A DNA stretch of 64,000 nt from the NCBI RefSeq assembly GCF_001421565.1, contig NZ_LMKQ01000001.1, forward strand, positions 929,651-993,650, given 5' to 3'. Numbering within the stretch: position 1 is the stretch's first letter; every line of letters begins with the position of its first letter. This DNA comes from Agromyces sp. Leaf222 (GTDB taxonomy: Bacteria > Actinomycetota > Actinomycetes > Actinomycetales > Microbacteriaceae). Made by a program: the position numbers and the translations under genes. Positions 8,858 through 17,465 of this stretch are shown here, in pieces. The notes under the pieces were generated by a model. That model was not told where the DNA came from, ran no database searches, and saw nothing but the letters and a program-made list of their open reading frames with translations.

Positions 8858-8904
8858 AGTTGCATCCGGAATACCGGCCGACGCCCGTGCGGTTGACTGG
8901 AGGC

Positions 8905-9303
8905 ATGACGATCGAACTCGACGCCCACGCCAGCCGCATCCTCACCGCTCCCGTCTTCGGGCACCTCGCCACCGTTCGGCCCGACGGCAGCGTGCAGGTG
9001 AACCCGATGTGGTTCGAGCTCGACGCCGAGGCGGGCGTCATCCGCTTCACGCACACGACGAAGCGTGCGAAGTTCCGCAACCTGCAGCAGAACCCGCACA
9101 TGACGCTCGAGGCGCTCGACCCCGAGGACCCGCTGCGCTACGTCGAGGTGCGCGGGCAGCTGGCCGAGGTCGTCGCCGATCCGGAGGGCGCGTTCTACGT
9201 GCGGCTCGGCAAGCGGTACGGCAACCCCGAGCAGGAGGCCCCCGCCGACAGGGCCGACCGGGTGATCCTCGAGATGCGCATCGACAAGGTCAACGGGCGC
9301 TGA
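8905..9303 (+). CDS. PPOX-class (split beta-barrel) F420/FMN-type oxidoreductase
   Basis: This 132-residue protein has the small split-barrel flavin-binding fold, recognisable from LTAPVFGHLATVRPDGSVQV followed by NPMWFELD and FTHTTKRAKFRNLQ. Such proteins reduce diverse substrates with F420 or FMN, or simply bind the cofactor. The ATG at 8905 matches the family N-terminus; in-frame starts further up (8821, 8836) would run through the inverted repeat and add unrelated residues. It is monocistronic. The substrate is unknown. Confidence 0.82.
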   Translation: MTIELDAHASRILTAPVFGHLATVRPDGSVQVNPMWFELDAEAGVIRFTHTTKRAKFRNLQQNPHMTLEALDPEDPLRYVEVRGQLAEVVADPEGAFYVRLGKRYGNPEQEAPADRADRVILEMRIDKVNGR

Positions 9304-9317
9304 CCCCGATCAGGTGA

Positions 9318-9349
9318 CGGATGCCGCGGGCGGCCGCCCGCGGCATCCG
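9318..9349. terminator. Perfect 32-bp palindrome between convergent genes
   Basis: Two 16-base halves made of CGGATGCCGCGGGCGG and its complement lie between genes ending at 9303 and 9351. This is most likely a bidirectional terminator built from the GGATGCCGCGG word. Confidence 0.65.
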
Positions 9350-9350
9350 C

Positions 9351-9818
9351 TCACGCGTTCTCGAGCTCGGCGATGACGACCTTCTTCTGGCGCATCATCA
9401 CCTGGATCTGCTCGGGCCGTCGCGTGAGCTCGCCCATGTTCGCGGGGATGACCTGCCAGCTGACGCCGAAGCGGTCCTTGCACCAGCCGCACTGCTCGGA
9501 CTCCGGCACGTGCGAGAGCTTCGACCAGAAGTAGTCGATCTCGGCCTGGTCGGCGCACGCCACGACGAATGACACGGATTCGTTGAAGGTGAAGAGCGGG
9601 CCGCCGTCGAGGCAGACGAAGTCGACGCCGTTGAGCGTGAACCGCCCGTTCAGCACCTTCTGCGACATGCCCTCGAAGTGCTCGTCGAGCGACTCGTCGG
9701 GGTACGGCTCGATCGACCTGATGCGCGAGTTCGGAAACACCTCGACGTAGTACTCCATGGCCTCGCGCGCCTGGTCGTCGAACCACAGGCACGGCTGGAT
9801 TGGCGAGAGCTCGGCCAT
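9351..9818 (-). CDS. VOC-fold protein of the PhnB/3-demethylubiquinone methyltransferase-like group
   Basis: This 155-residue vicinal-oxygen-chelate-fold protein begins IQPCLWFDDQAREAMEYYVEVF and contains the group's WCKDRFGVSWQV segment near residue 125. These proteins are found as small dimers of paired beta-alpha-beta units; many are annotated as PhnB-like, with no proven reaction. The ATG at 9818 was chosen because AAGGGGG lies eight bases before it; the GTG nine bases upstream leaves no room for a ribosome site. It converges on the preceding gene. Confidence 0.82.
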   Translation of the reverse strand: MAELSPIQPCLWFDDQAREAMEYYVEVFPNSRIRSIEPYPDESLDEHFEGMSQKVLNGRFTLNGVDFVCLDGGPLFTFNESVSFVVACADQAEIDYFWSKLSHVPESEQCGWCKDRFGVSWQVIPANMGELTRRPEQIQVMMRQKKVVIAELENA

Positions 9819-9946
9819 CGGTGACACCCCCTTGTCCGGCCGGCGCGGTCGGCCGACATCCGACCCCGCTCACGCTACGCCGGTCGGTCGTCGCTGTCAG
9901 TGCTCCGGATGCGGGTGGTCGGCCATGCGGCGAGCAGAATGGGCTG

Positions 9947-11002
9947 ATGACCACAGAGCTCGCCGACGCGCCCTCCGTTCGCCCGATCACGACGATCAGC
10001 ACGATCGACTACCACACGGCGGGCGAGCCGTTCCGGATCATCGCCGACCCCGGAGTCGCGATCGAGGGGGCGACGGTGGCCGACCGCCGGGCGTTCGCGA
10101 TCGCCGACGAGGCCGTCGACGGGCTGCGCCGCCTGCTGTGCTTCGAGCCGAGGGGGCACGCCGACATGTACGGCGGGTTCATCACGCCGCCCGATGACGC
10201 GGGCGCGCATCTCGGCGTGCTGTTCTGGCACAAGGACGGCTTCTCGACGGCGTGCGGGCACGGCACCATCGCGCTCGGCGCGTGGGCGGTCGAGACCGGG
10301 CTGGTCGCCGTCGACCCGAGCGGGGTCACCGAGGTCGTCATCGACGTGCCGTCGGGCCGAGTCGCCGCACGCGTCTCGACCGACGCGGCGGGTGCGGTGA
10401 CGAGCGTGGACTTCGTCAACGTGCCGAGCCGCCTCGTCGCCGAGGGCCTGCGCGTGCCGACGAGCCGCGGTGAACTGACGGTCGACGTGGCGTACGGCGG
10501 GGCGAACTACGCCATGCTCGACGTCGCGCAGGTCGGGCTCTCGATCGAGCCGCGCGACGTCGGCGAGATCATCGCGCTCGGGCGCGAGGTCAAGTGGCTG
10601 CTGGACGACTCGGATGCCGCACGGCATCCGACCGACCAGCGCCTCAGCGGCATCTACGGCACGATCCTGTTCGAGCGGCTGGGCCGCGACGCCGAAGGGC
10701 GCCTGCACCAGCGCAACGCGACCGTCTTCGCCGACGGCGAGCTCGACCGGTCGCCGTGCGGCTCCGGAACGGCGGCGCGCGTCGCCGCCCTCACCGCGCA
10801 GGGCGAGCTCGTCTTCGGCGAGACGCTCGTGCACGACTCGATCGTGGGTTCGAGGTTCCACGCGCTCGCCTCGGAACGGGTCGTCGACGACGGCGGCGAG
10901 GCGGTCGTGCCCGTCGTCACCGGCATGGCCTATCGCACGGGCAGCTCGACGTTCACGGTCGATCCGCGCGACCCGCTCGTGCCCGGGTTCGTGCTGCGAT
11001 GA
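9947..11002 (+). CDS. Proline racemase / hydroxyproline epimerase family protein
   Basis: This 351-residue enzyme has both catalytic cysteines of the proline racemase superfamily: C103 in ACGHG and C271 in SPCGSG. Cys at both places points to racemase or 4-hydroxyproline 2-epimerase activity; the 3-hydroxyproline dehydratases usually have Thr at the first. The start fits a leaderless transcript, with CAGAAT six bases before the ATG. It overlaps the next gene by four bases. The partner, an ornithine-cyclodeaminase-like reductase, is typical of hydroxyproline breakdown, so a role there is likely. Confidence 0.85.
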   Translation: MTTELADAPSVRPITTISTIDYHTAGEPFRIIADPGVAIEGATVADRRAFAIADEAVDGLRRLLCFEPRGHADMYGGFITPPDDAGAHLGVLFWHKDGFSTACGHGTIALGAWAVETGLVAVDPSGVTEVVIDVPSGRVAARVSTDAAGAVTSVDFVNVPSRLVAEGLRVPTSRGELTVDVAYGGANYAMLDVAQVGLSIEPRDVGEIIALGREVKWLLDDSDAARHPTDQRLSGIYGTILFERLGRDAEGRLHQRNATVFADGELDRSPCGSGTAARVAALTAQGELVFGETLVHDSIVGSRFHALASERVVDDGGEAVVPVVTGMAYRTGSSTFTVDPRDPLVPGFVLR

Positions 11003-12003
11003 GCGCGCACATCGAGGTGCTGGATGCCGCGGGCACGCGCTCGCGGCTCGGCTACCGTTCGGCGGTCGAGGCACTCGAAGGCGCCCTGCTCGCCGGGTTC
11101 GACCCTGCGACCGACGTGCCGCGCACGGCGTCGCCACTCGGATCCGCTGAGGCCCTGCTCATGCCGTCGGCCGTCGGCGACGCCGTCGGGGTCAAGGTGC
11201 TCACCGTGGCTCCGGGCAATCCGGCACGCGGGCTGCCGCGCATCCAGGGGCTGCACCTCGTGTTCGACGCCGACACCATGGCGCCCGTGCTGATCCTCGA
11301 GGGATCGGTGCTCACGGGCATCCGCACGCCGGCGGTGTCGATGGTCGGGGTGCGGCGGGCGCTCGCGGCCCGGGTGGCAGCGCGGATCGCGGCGGGGGAG
11401 GCGGCTCCCGGCGGCGACGGTGGCGGGGCGGGCGGTACGTCGCTCGACGTCGTCGTGTTCGGCACCGGGCCGCAGGCGATCGCGCACGTCGAGGCGCTGC
11501 GCGAGGTCTGCCCCGAGCTCCCGATCGGGCGCGTGACGCATGTCGCGCGCCGGGCGCCAGGCGACCCCGCCGCGCTGCACGGCGGCGAGTTCGTTGCGGC
11601 GGCCGACGCGGCATCCGTCGCCCTGGCGCTCGGCGGAGCCGGGCTCGTCGTCTGCGCGACGACTGCGCGCGAGCCGCTGTTCGACTCGGCGCTGCTGGGC
11701 GACGACGCCGTGGTCGTCGCCGTCGGCTCGCACGAACCCGACGCACGCGAACTCGACGCCGCGCTCATGATGCGTGCGGAGGTCGTCGTCGAAGACGTGG
11801 TCACCGCGCTCCGCGAGGCCGGCGACGTCGTCATGGCCGTGCACGAGGGCGCGCTCGCGCCGGCCGCCCTCGTGCCGCTCGCCGACGTCGTGACCGGGCG
11901 GTGGGTGGCGGCGCAGGGTGACGCCACCCGTCCGCTCGTGGTCAAGACCTCCGGCATGTCGTGGGAGGACGCGGTGGTCGGGCGCACGGCGCTCGCGGGC
12001 TGA
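10999..12003 (+). CDS. Ornithine cyclodeaminase / mu-crystallin family imine reductase
   Basis: This 334-residue protein belongs to the OCD/mu-crystallin family. It has a Rossmann NAD(P)-binding part (VVVFGTGPQAIAHVEAL) near residues 148-165 and the conserved TGIRTPAVS segment before it. Members either deaminate ornithine to proline or reduce cyclic imines such as pyrroline-2-carboxylate. Overlap with the proline-racemase-family gene favours the imine-reductase role in hydroxyproline catabolism. A Gly-rich insert lies just before the Rossmann motif. There is no sign of damage. Confidence 0.83.
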   Translation: MSAHIEVLDAAGTRSRLGYRSAVEALEGALLAGFDPATDVPRTASPLGSAEALLMPSAVGDAVGVKVLTVAPGNPARGLPRIQGLHLVFDADTMAPVLILEGSVLTGIRTPAVSMVGVRRALAARVAARIAAGEAAPGGDGGGAGGTSLDVVVFGTGPQAIAHVEALREVCPELPIGRVTHVARRAPGDPAALHGGEFVAAADAASVALALGGAGLVVCATTAREPLFDSALLGDDAVVVAVGSHEPDARELDAALMMRAEVVVEDVVTALREAGDVVMAVHEGALAPAALVPLADVVTGRWVAAQGDATRPLVVKTSGMSWEDAVVGRTALAG

Positions 12004-12105
12004 CGGCGGCGGCGCGGCGAGTGTTCCTGCCGCCGGCCGGCGCCGGTGACGCCCGCACGCGGCATCCGGACACCTTCTGACCGTGGTGCCGCGTACGCTC
12101 GCGGC

Positions 12106-12756
12106 ATGACCGAGCAGCTGTACGAGAAGTACGACGTCAAGCGCGAGCATCGGGTGCTCTACGCGCCGTCGGCGAAGGGGTTCGCCGTCGTCGACGTGCC
12201 GCCGTTGCGCTTCCTCGCGATCGACGGGCACGGCGACCCGAACACGTCGGTGTCGTACACGCAGGCCGTCGAGGCGCTCTTCGGCGTCGCGTACGCCGTG
12301 AAGTTCGCGAGCAAGCGCGGGCTCGGGCGCGATTTCGCCGTCGCGCCCCTCGAGGGGCTGTGGTGGGCCGACGACCGAGCGGCCTTCGTGACACGCGACA
12401 CGGGCGCCTGGAACTGGACGATGCTCGTGAACCAGCCCGACTGGATCGACGAGCGGGCCGTCGCCGACGCCGTCGAGGCGACCCGCGCGAAGGCCGCGAA
12501 GGCGAAGGCCGATCCGAACCCGGCCCTCGACCTGCTGCGACTCGAGCGGCTCGACGAGGGCGCGTCGGTGCAGATCCTGCACGTCGGGTCGTACGACGAC
12601 GAGGCGCCGACCCTCGCGCGCCTGCACGACGAGTGGATGCCGCAGCACGGCCTCACGTTCAACGGCCCGCACCACGAGGTCTACCTGAACGATGCACGAC
12701 GCACGGCGCCCGAGAAGCTGCGCGCGGTGCTGCGGCAGCCGGTGCGGCCTGTCTGA
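12106..12756 (+). CDS. GyrI-like small-molecule-binding domain protein
   Basis: This 216-residue protein consists of one GyrI/SOUL-type effector-binding domain (VVDVPPLRFLAIDGHGDPN near residues 28-46) without a DNA-binding domain. The relatives are stand-alone binders or hydrolases of toxic small molecules; the function here is open. The start fits a leaderless transcript (TACGCT, six bases, ATG). An Ala/Lys-rich helix near residues 127-137 is low in complexity. Confidence 0.8.
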   Translation: MTEQLYEKYDVKREHRVLYAPSAKGFAVVDVPPLRFLAIDGHGDPNTSVSYTQAVEALFGVAYAVKFASKRGLGRDFAVAPLEGLWWADDRAAFVTRDTGAWNWTMLVNQPDWIDERAVADAVEATRAKAAKAKADPNPALDLLRLERLDEGASVQILHVGSYDDEAPTLARLHDEWMPQHGLTFNGPHHEVYLNDARRTAPEKLRAVLRQPVRPV

Positions 12757-12800
12757 GCCGGCCAGTCTGAGCCGGCCCGGTGAGTCGTTCCGCCTGATAT

Positions 12801-12851
12801 GCAACCTAGAGGTTGCGGATTCTCGAACAACATGCAACTCTGAAGTTGCAT
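12801..12851. promoter_or_regulatory. Two inverted-repeat operators upstream of the SRPBCC-ArsR operon
   Basis: GCAACCTAGAGGTTGC (12801-12816) and ATGCAACTCTGAAGTTGCAT (12832-12851) are two versions of a GCAACY/RGTTGC dyad, 33 bp apart centre to centre. They sit in an AT-richer promoter stretch, 25 bases before the first gene. They are the likely binding sites of the ArsR-type protein encoded by the operon. Confidence 0.68.
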
Positions 12852-12876
12852 TGATCGATCGAGAGGAACGAGAATC

Positions 12877-13353
12877 ATGAGCATGACCGACAACCAGGCA
12901 TCCGTCGTCGACGAGGCCGCCTACGCGGTGCGCCGCACCATCCGCATCGCCGCCCCCGTCGACAAGGTGTGGCGGGCCGTCACCGAGCCCGAGCACATCT
13001 CGCGCTGGTTCGGCCGCACCGAGCTCGACGGCACCGGCCCCGGCGCCCGGGGGAGCATCACGTTCGAGGGCTACGGCCGCGTGCCGCTCGCCATCGAGGC
13101 CGTCGACGCCCCGCGCAGCATCACCTACCGCTGGGGCAACGACGACGCCTCGGGCACGCTGCCCGAAGAGCTCGACGACCACGCCACGGTCTTCACCTTC
13201 ACGCTCGAACCCGTCGCCGACGGCACCGAGCTGACGCTGGTCGAGACTGGGTTCGACCGCACGTCCGACCCGCGCGCGAACATGGCAGACCACGCCGAGG
13301 GCTGGGTCTCCGAACTCGACAAGCTCGTCGCCCTCCTCGAGGGCGACGCGTGA
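12877..13353 (+). CDS. SRPBCC / AHSA1-type START-domain protein
   Basis: This 158-residue helix-grip protein (AHSA1/SRPBCC) has the family opening RRTIRIAAPVDKVWRAVTEPEHISRWFG and the closing helix GWVSELDKLVALLE. It would bind a hydrophobic ligand in a central cavity. GAGAGGAACGA before the ATG is a usable ribosome site. The gene overlaps the ArsR-type regulator by four bases, a pairing seen very widely, in which the regulator is encoded next to its probable effector-binding partner. Confidence 0.87.
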   Translation: MSMTDNQASVVDEAAYAVRRTIRIAAPVDKVWRAVTEPEHISRWFGRTELDGTGPGARGSITFEGYGRVPLAIEAVDAPRSITYRWGNDDASGTLPEELDDHATVFTFTLEPVADGTELTLVETGFDRTSDPRANMADHAEGWVSELDKLVALLEGDA

Positions 13354-13667
13354 CAGCCGAGACGCTGGTTCCGGTGTTCGCCGCCCTGGGTGACGAGACC
13401 CGGTGGTCGATCCTGGCCGCGCTCGGCGAGGGCGACGCCTCGGCGTCCGCCCTCGCCGGGCGCCTGCCCGTGTCGCGCCAGGCGATCGCCAAGCACCTCG
13501 TCGTGCTGGCGGAGGTCGGCCTCGTCGAGCCCGTTCGCGTCGGCCGCGAGGTGCGCTTCCGGGTGATCGGCGCACAGCTCGGCGACACCGCGCGACAGCT
13601 CGAGACGATCGGCGCCCAGTGGGACCGCCGCCTCGCCGCGATCAAGGAGATCGCCGAGGGGCTCTGA
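13350..13667 (+). CDS. ArsR-family winged-helix repressor
   Basis: This 105-residue ArsR-type regulator carries the winged helix near residues 35-60 (LAGRLPVSRQAIAKHLVVL). There are no cysteine pairs for metal sensing, so it responds to something other than arsenic-type metals. The GTG start overlaps the SRPBCC stop. The operon promoter contains two GCAACY dyads that are the probable autoregulatory targets. A hairpin terminator follows. Confidence 0.88.
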   Translation: MTAETLVPVFAALGDETRWSILAALGEGDASASALAGRLPVSRQAIAKHLVVLAEVGLVEPVRVGREVRFRVIGAQLGDTARQLETIGAQWDRRLAAIKEIAEGL

Positions 13668-13685
13668 ACGCTCGCGATCGGGCAC

Positions 13686-13733
13686 CGGATGCCGCGGCGG
13701 CGCGGTCGCGCGGGCGCCGCCACGCGGCATCCG
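13686..13733 (+). terminator. Hairpin after the SRPBCC-ArsR operon
   Basis: Eleven-base arms CGGATGCCGCG (13686-13696) and CGCGGCATCCG (13723-13733) enclose a further GC-rich inner stem. It has the same design as several other terminators in the window. Confidence 0.65.
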
Positions 13734-13762
13734 CACCCCTGGGCGTCGGTACGCTGAAGGGC

Positions 13763-14218
13763 ATGAACGCCTGCGCCGCCCTCGCCGACGCGATCTCCGG
13801 GCTCGCCGCGCGTGGGTACTCGAACCGCCGGTTCCTCAAGGAGATCGGACACCTCGGGGGCGTGCGCCGCGGGCCGTTCTGGGTGACGGACGCCGCATCG
13901 GGCGGCAGCAACCGGCTGAAGGGCCGGGGGTTCCGGGCGGCGCTCGACGACGACACCGACGGCCAGGCCCGCCACTTCGCCGGCACCGTCGCGGTCACCG
14001 TGCGCATCGGCGGTCGTCTCTCGCGATGGTTGACCGCGCACGTGCTGCGCGATGCCCCCGAGACCGCCGACGGCCGGCTGAGCGCCGAGGCCGTCGAGTT
14101 CGTACGCCTGGTTCGGAGCGATGAGCTCGCCCAGGCCGGCGCCGCGGACTGGGTGCGGCGCACCCTCTGCGGTGCGGGCGCCGAGCCGTTCTCGGCGGCG
14201 GCCTCCGCCGACGACTGA
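13763..14218 (+). CDS. Unrecognised 151-residue protein
   Basis: I do not recognise the family. The protein is basic in its first half (SNRRFLKEIGHLGGVRRGPFW), has no signal peptide or membrane segment, and ends in an Ala-rich acidic tail. The ATG at 13763 follows TACGCT by seven bases, consistent with a leaderless transcript, which supports expression. It is monocistronic between a terminator and the surface-protein gene. Confidence 0.6.
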   Translation: MNACAALADAISGLAARGYSNRRFLKEIGHLGGVRRGPFWVTDAASGGSNRLKGRGFRAALDDDTDGQARHFAGTVAVTVRIGGRLSRWLTAHVLRDAPETADGRLSAEAVEFVRLVRSDELAQAGAADWVRRTLCGAGAEPFSAAASADD

Positions 14219-14395
14219 TCCCTCGCTGCGCGTCGCGTCGCCCGTCGCGTCGCCCGTCGTGCGCGTCGCCCGCCACGCGTGCGCACCCGGTCCGACACGC
14301 GGCCGATTCCGGCGGTTCACCGTGGGGACATCCTCCGTTCAGCGCTGAACGGTCGAGTGGTCGGCGACCCCTCACTTCCCGTCAGGAGCCCCTCC

Positions 14396-17311
14396 ATGCC
14401 CTTCCCCCCATCCATCCGTCGCGCCTCCGCGATGGCCGCGGCCGTGGCCCTCGCCTCGGGCGCCGCGCTGCTCGCGCTGCCCGGCGCGGCACTCGCCGCC
14501 GACGGCGCCGCGACCCCCGGCGTCCTCGTCAACGAGATCGTCTACGACACCGCCACGCACGGCACGGTCGACTCGATCGAACTGTTCAACGCGTCATCCG
14601 CCCCGGTGGATGTCTCGGGCTGGGCCGTCATGGACGACAAGCGCACCGAGCGCGGCACGATCCCGGCGGGCACCACCCTCGCGGCCGGCGGCCACCTCGT
14701 GCTGGCGAAGGATGCCACGCCGCTCGGCTTCCCGTTCGGCCTCGGCAAGGGCGACGAGGTCGTGCTCGTCGACGCGGCCGATGCCGTCGTCGACTCCTAC
14801 GCCTACGCGGCGACCGCCCCGCTGGCCGACTGGTCGCGCTGCGCCGACGGCGGCGCATGGGCGCCCGCCACCGCGGTCACCCTCGGCGCGGCGAACGTCT
14901 GCGACGAGCCCGAGGAGCCCGCCACGCCCGGCTCCGTGGTGCTGAACGAGGTCGACTCCGGCCCCGCCGACTGGATCGAGCTCATCAACCCCGGCACCGC
15001 GGCCGTCGACCTCGGCGGCTACGAGGTGCGCGACAACAGCGACGACCACCGCTGGTTCTTCGCGACGGGCGCCTCGATCGCCGCTGGGCAGCGCCTCGTC
15101 GTCGAGGCCTCGACCATCGGAGCGGATGCCGCTGGCGCGCCGCTCGAGTTCCAGGCCGCGATCGGCATCGGCGGTTCCGACTCGATCCGCGTGTTCGACA
15201 CGACCGGAACCCTGCTCGACAGCTTCACCTGGAACGGCCATCCGGCCATCGACGGCGACGAGGCCGCGGCGAGCTACGCGCGCTGCCCCGACGCGACCGG
15301 CGATTTCGCGCTCGCCAGGGTCACGCCCGGCGCGGCGAACGACTGCGTGCTGCCCTCGATCGCGATCAACGAGGTCGAGTCCAACGGCGACGCGACCGAC
15401 TGGGTCGAGGTCGTGAACACGGGCACGACGCCCGTCGACCTGTCGGGCTGGACCCTCATGGACAACGACCCGGTCGGCCACGCCGCCGACGTCACGCCCG
15501 TGGCATCCGGAACCGTGCTGGCACCCGGCGCCCGCTTCGTCTTCGACGGCGCGACGCACTTCTCGTTCGGCCTCGGTGCTGCGGACGTCGCGACGATCCG
15601 CAACGCGGCCGGCCTCACGGTCGTCGAGTACTCGTGGACCGCGCACGCCGCCGTCACGTGGGCGCGCTGCCCCGACGGCACGGGCGCGTTCGGCGACGCG
15701 ACGACCTCGACCAAGGGCGCCGCGAACGCGTGCGGCGGACCGGTCGACCCGACCGATCCCACCGACCCGACCGACCCCGTGGCCGTCGCCTGGCCGGGCT
15801 CGGCCGACGTGACGGTCGTCGACGAGGCGGCCATGTTCCTCAGCGACTCGTCGGGCCTCGACACGCAGCAGACGGCCGACGGCGTCGTGCTCTGGGCGGT
15901 CGACAACGGCACCGGCACCTTCTGGAAGCTCGACGCGAAGGCCGACGGCGGCGTCTCGTTCGCCGACGGCTGGACCGAGGGCAAGCGCGTGCGGTTCCAG
16001 CGCGACGCCGGGAGCCCGGCGAAGGCCGGCCCCGACACCGAGGGCATCACCTCGGCGAACGACGGCCGCATCTACATCGCCTCCGAGCGCGACAACGCGA
16101 ACAAGGGCGTCAACCAGAACACGATCCTCGCGGTCGACCCCGAGGCCGCCGGCCCCGACGTCGTCGCCTCGCAGGAGTGGGACCTCACGGCCTCGCTGCC
16201 GCAGGTCGCCGCGAACACGGGCCTCGAGGCGGTCGAGTGGGTCGCCGACAGCGACCTGACCGGCCTCGTCGACGCCAACACGGGTGCGGTGTACGACCCG
16301 GCCGACTACCCCGGCCACGGCGACGGCCTGTTCTTCGTCGCGGTCGAGGACAACGGCGTGGTCTACGCCTACGCGCTGAACGCCGACGGGTCGTTCGCCC
16401 AGGTCGCCTCGATCGATCCGGGTCTCGGCGGAGTCATGGCCCTCGACTACGACACCGTGCTCGACCAGCTCTGGGCCGTGTGCGACAACGGCTGCGAGGG
16501 CGAGGCCGCACGCATCGCGTTCACGGGCGCCGATCCCGCGATCGTGCACGTCGCGCGTCCGGCCGGCATGCCGAACCTCAACAACGAGGGCTTCGCGACC
16601 GCGCCGGCCTCGCTGAGCTCGGCGAACCCGGCACCGTCGCTCGTCACGACCCGCCCCGTGTGGTGGTTCGCCGACGGCGAGCGCCCCGGCGCGCTGCGCA
16701 CCGGCACGCTGCCCGGCGCGGTCGTGACCGACCCGACGGACCCGACCGATCCGACCGACCCGACCGACCCGACGGACCCGACCGATCCGACCGACCCGAC
16801 GGACCCCGGCACGGCGCCGGCACCGATCGACGAGTCGCTGCTCACCGACGCGAACCGGGGCGGCGTCACCGCCCCCGCGACGGCCGCGACGGGAGCGACC
16901 CTGCCCGTGAACGTCGGCGTCGCGCACGCCGGTGAGACCGTGTGGGCGTGGGTGTACTCGACGCCGACCCTGCTCGGATCGACGTCCGTCGGACTCGACG
17001 GCGTGGTCTCGGTCACGCTGCCCGCCTCGCTCGCGGCGGGCGAGCACAAGGTCGTCATCCAGGCGGCCGACGGCACGCTGATCGGCTGGGCGCCCGTGAC
17101 GGTCACCGCCGCGGTCCCCGGTCACGGCGGCACCGACGAGCCCGGTACCGGGGAGCCCGGCACGACGGCGGGCTCCGGCTCGGCGAGCGGCCTCGCGCAC
17201 ACGGGGGCCGACGTGTCGGCCGCGCTGTGGGCGGCCGGCGTGCTGCTCCTGCTCGGGCTCGGCACCGGCGCGGTGGCACTGCGCCGCCGCCGCACGGAGG
17301 CCGCCTGCTAG
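14396..17311 (+). CDS. Sorted surface protein with three lamin-tail-like domains, a beta-propeller and an LAHTG anchor
   Basis: This 971-residue extracytoplasmic protein has a signal peptide (about 1-35) followed by three lamin-tail-like domains starting near residues 38, 180 and 321, each with the pattern INEV...DWxELxN. Next come a PTDP linker (about 450-462), a propeller-like domain (about 466-740) resembling the esterase/phytase-like group (ASERDNANKGVNQ, MALDYD), a longer PTDP linker (about 778-804) and a small Ig-like domain (about 820-908). It ends with L933-A-H-T-G937, a membrane segment and RRRR. LAxTG is the signal used by class E sortases, so it should be wall-attached. The ATG at 14396 follows CAGGAG. 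The enzymatic role, perhaps on phosphate esters, is unproven. Confidence 0.85.
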   Translation: MPFPPSIRRASAMAAAVALASGAALLALPGAALAADGAATPGVLVNEIVYDTATHGTVDSIELFNASSAPVDVSGWAVMDDKRTERGTIPAGTTLAAGGHLVLAKDATPLGFPFGLGKGDEVVLVDAADAVVDSYAYAATAPLADWSRCADGGAWAPATAVTLGAANVCDEPEEPATPGSVVLNEVDSGPADWIELINPGTAAVDLGGYEVRDNSDDHRWFFATGASIAAGQRLVVEASTIGADAAGAPLEFQAAIGIGGSDSIRVFDTTGTLLDSFTWNGHPAIDGDEAAASYARCPDATGDFALARVTPGAANDCVLPSIAINEVESNGDATDWVEVVNTGTTPVDLSGWTLMDNDPVGHAADVTPVASGTVLAPGARFVFDGATHFSFGLGAADVATIRNAAGLTVVEYSWTAHAAVTWARCPDGTGAFGDATTSTKGAANACGGPVDPTDPTDPTDPVAVAWPGSADVTVVDEAAMFLSDSSGLDTQQTADGVVLWAVDNGTGTFWKLDAKADGGVSFADGWTEGKRVRFQRDAGSPAKAGPDTEGITSANDGRIYIASERDNANKGVNQNTILAVDPEAAGPDVVASQEWDLTASLPQVAANTGLEAVEWVADSDLTGLVDANTGAVYDPADYPGHGDGLFFVAVEDNGVVYAYALNADGSFAQVASIDPGLGGVMALDYDTVLDQLWAVCDNGCEGEAARIAFTGADPAIVHVARPAGMPNLNNEGFATAPASLSSANPAPSLVTTRPVWWFADGERPGALRTGTLPGAVVTDPTDPTDPTDPTDPTDPTDPTDPTDPGTAPAPIDESLLTDANRGGVTAPATAATGATLPVNVGVAHAGETVWAWVYSTPTLLGSTSVGLDGVVSVTLPASLAAGEHKVVIQAADGTLIGWAPVTVTAAVPGHGGTDEPGTGEPGTTAGSGSASGLAHTGADVSAALWAAGVLLLLGLGTGAVALRRRRTEAAC

Positions 17312-17330
17312 GCGTTCACCACCGAAGACG

Positions 17331-17366
17331 CGGATGCCGCGGCAGCACCTGCTGCCGCGGCATCCG
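17331..17366 (+). terminator. Perfect 17-bp-arm hairpin after the surface-protein gene
   Basis: The arms CGGATGCCGCGGCAGCA and its exact complement surround a two-base centre, followed by a T-richer stretch (TCGTTCCTGTTCAT). This is a convincing terminator. Confidence 0.8.
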
Positions 17367-17380
17367 TCGTTCCTGTTCAT

Positions 17381-17414
17381 GCGGCGGAGCCCCCGAAGCC
17401 GGGGACTCCGCCGC
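17381..17414 (+). terminator. Second hairpin in tandem
   Basis: GCGGCGGAG and CTCCGCCGC arms extend inward through CCCCCG/CGGGG. It follows the first hairpin by 14 bases and would act as a back-up stop before the Nudix gene. Confidence 0.65.
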
Positions 17415-17465
17415 GTCACCGGTGTTCTGCGCGGAATCGAGCCTCTGCTCGCGTAGCGTGGCGGC

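Noticed and set aside
8821..8904. Upstream in-frame starts for the PPOX gene
   Set aside because: They would translate the inverted repeat and add residues absent from the family; ATG 8905 matches the domain start.
16729..16806. The DNA repeat encoding PTDP units as a CRISPR-like or mobile repeat
   Set aside because: It is an in-frame protein linker made of short units of variable order, inside a domain boundary.
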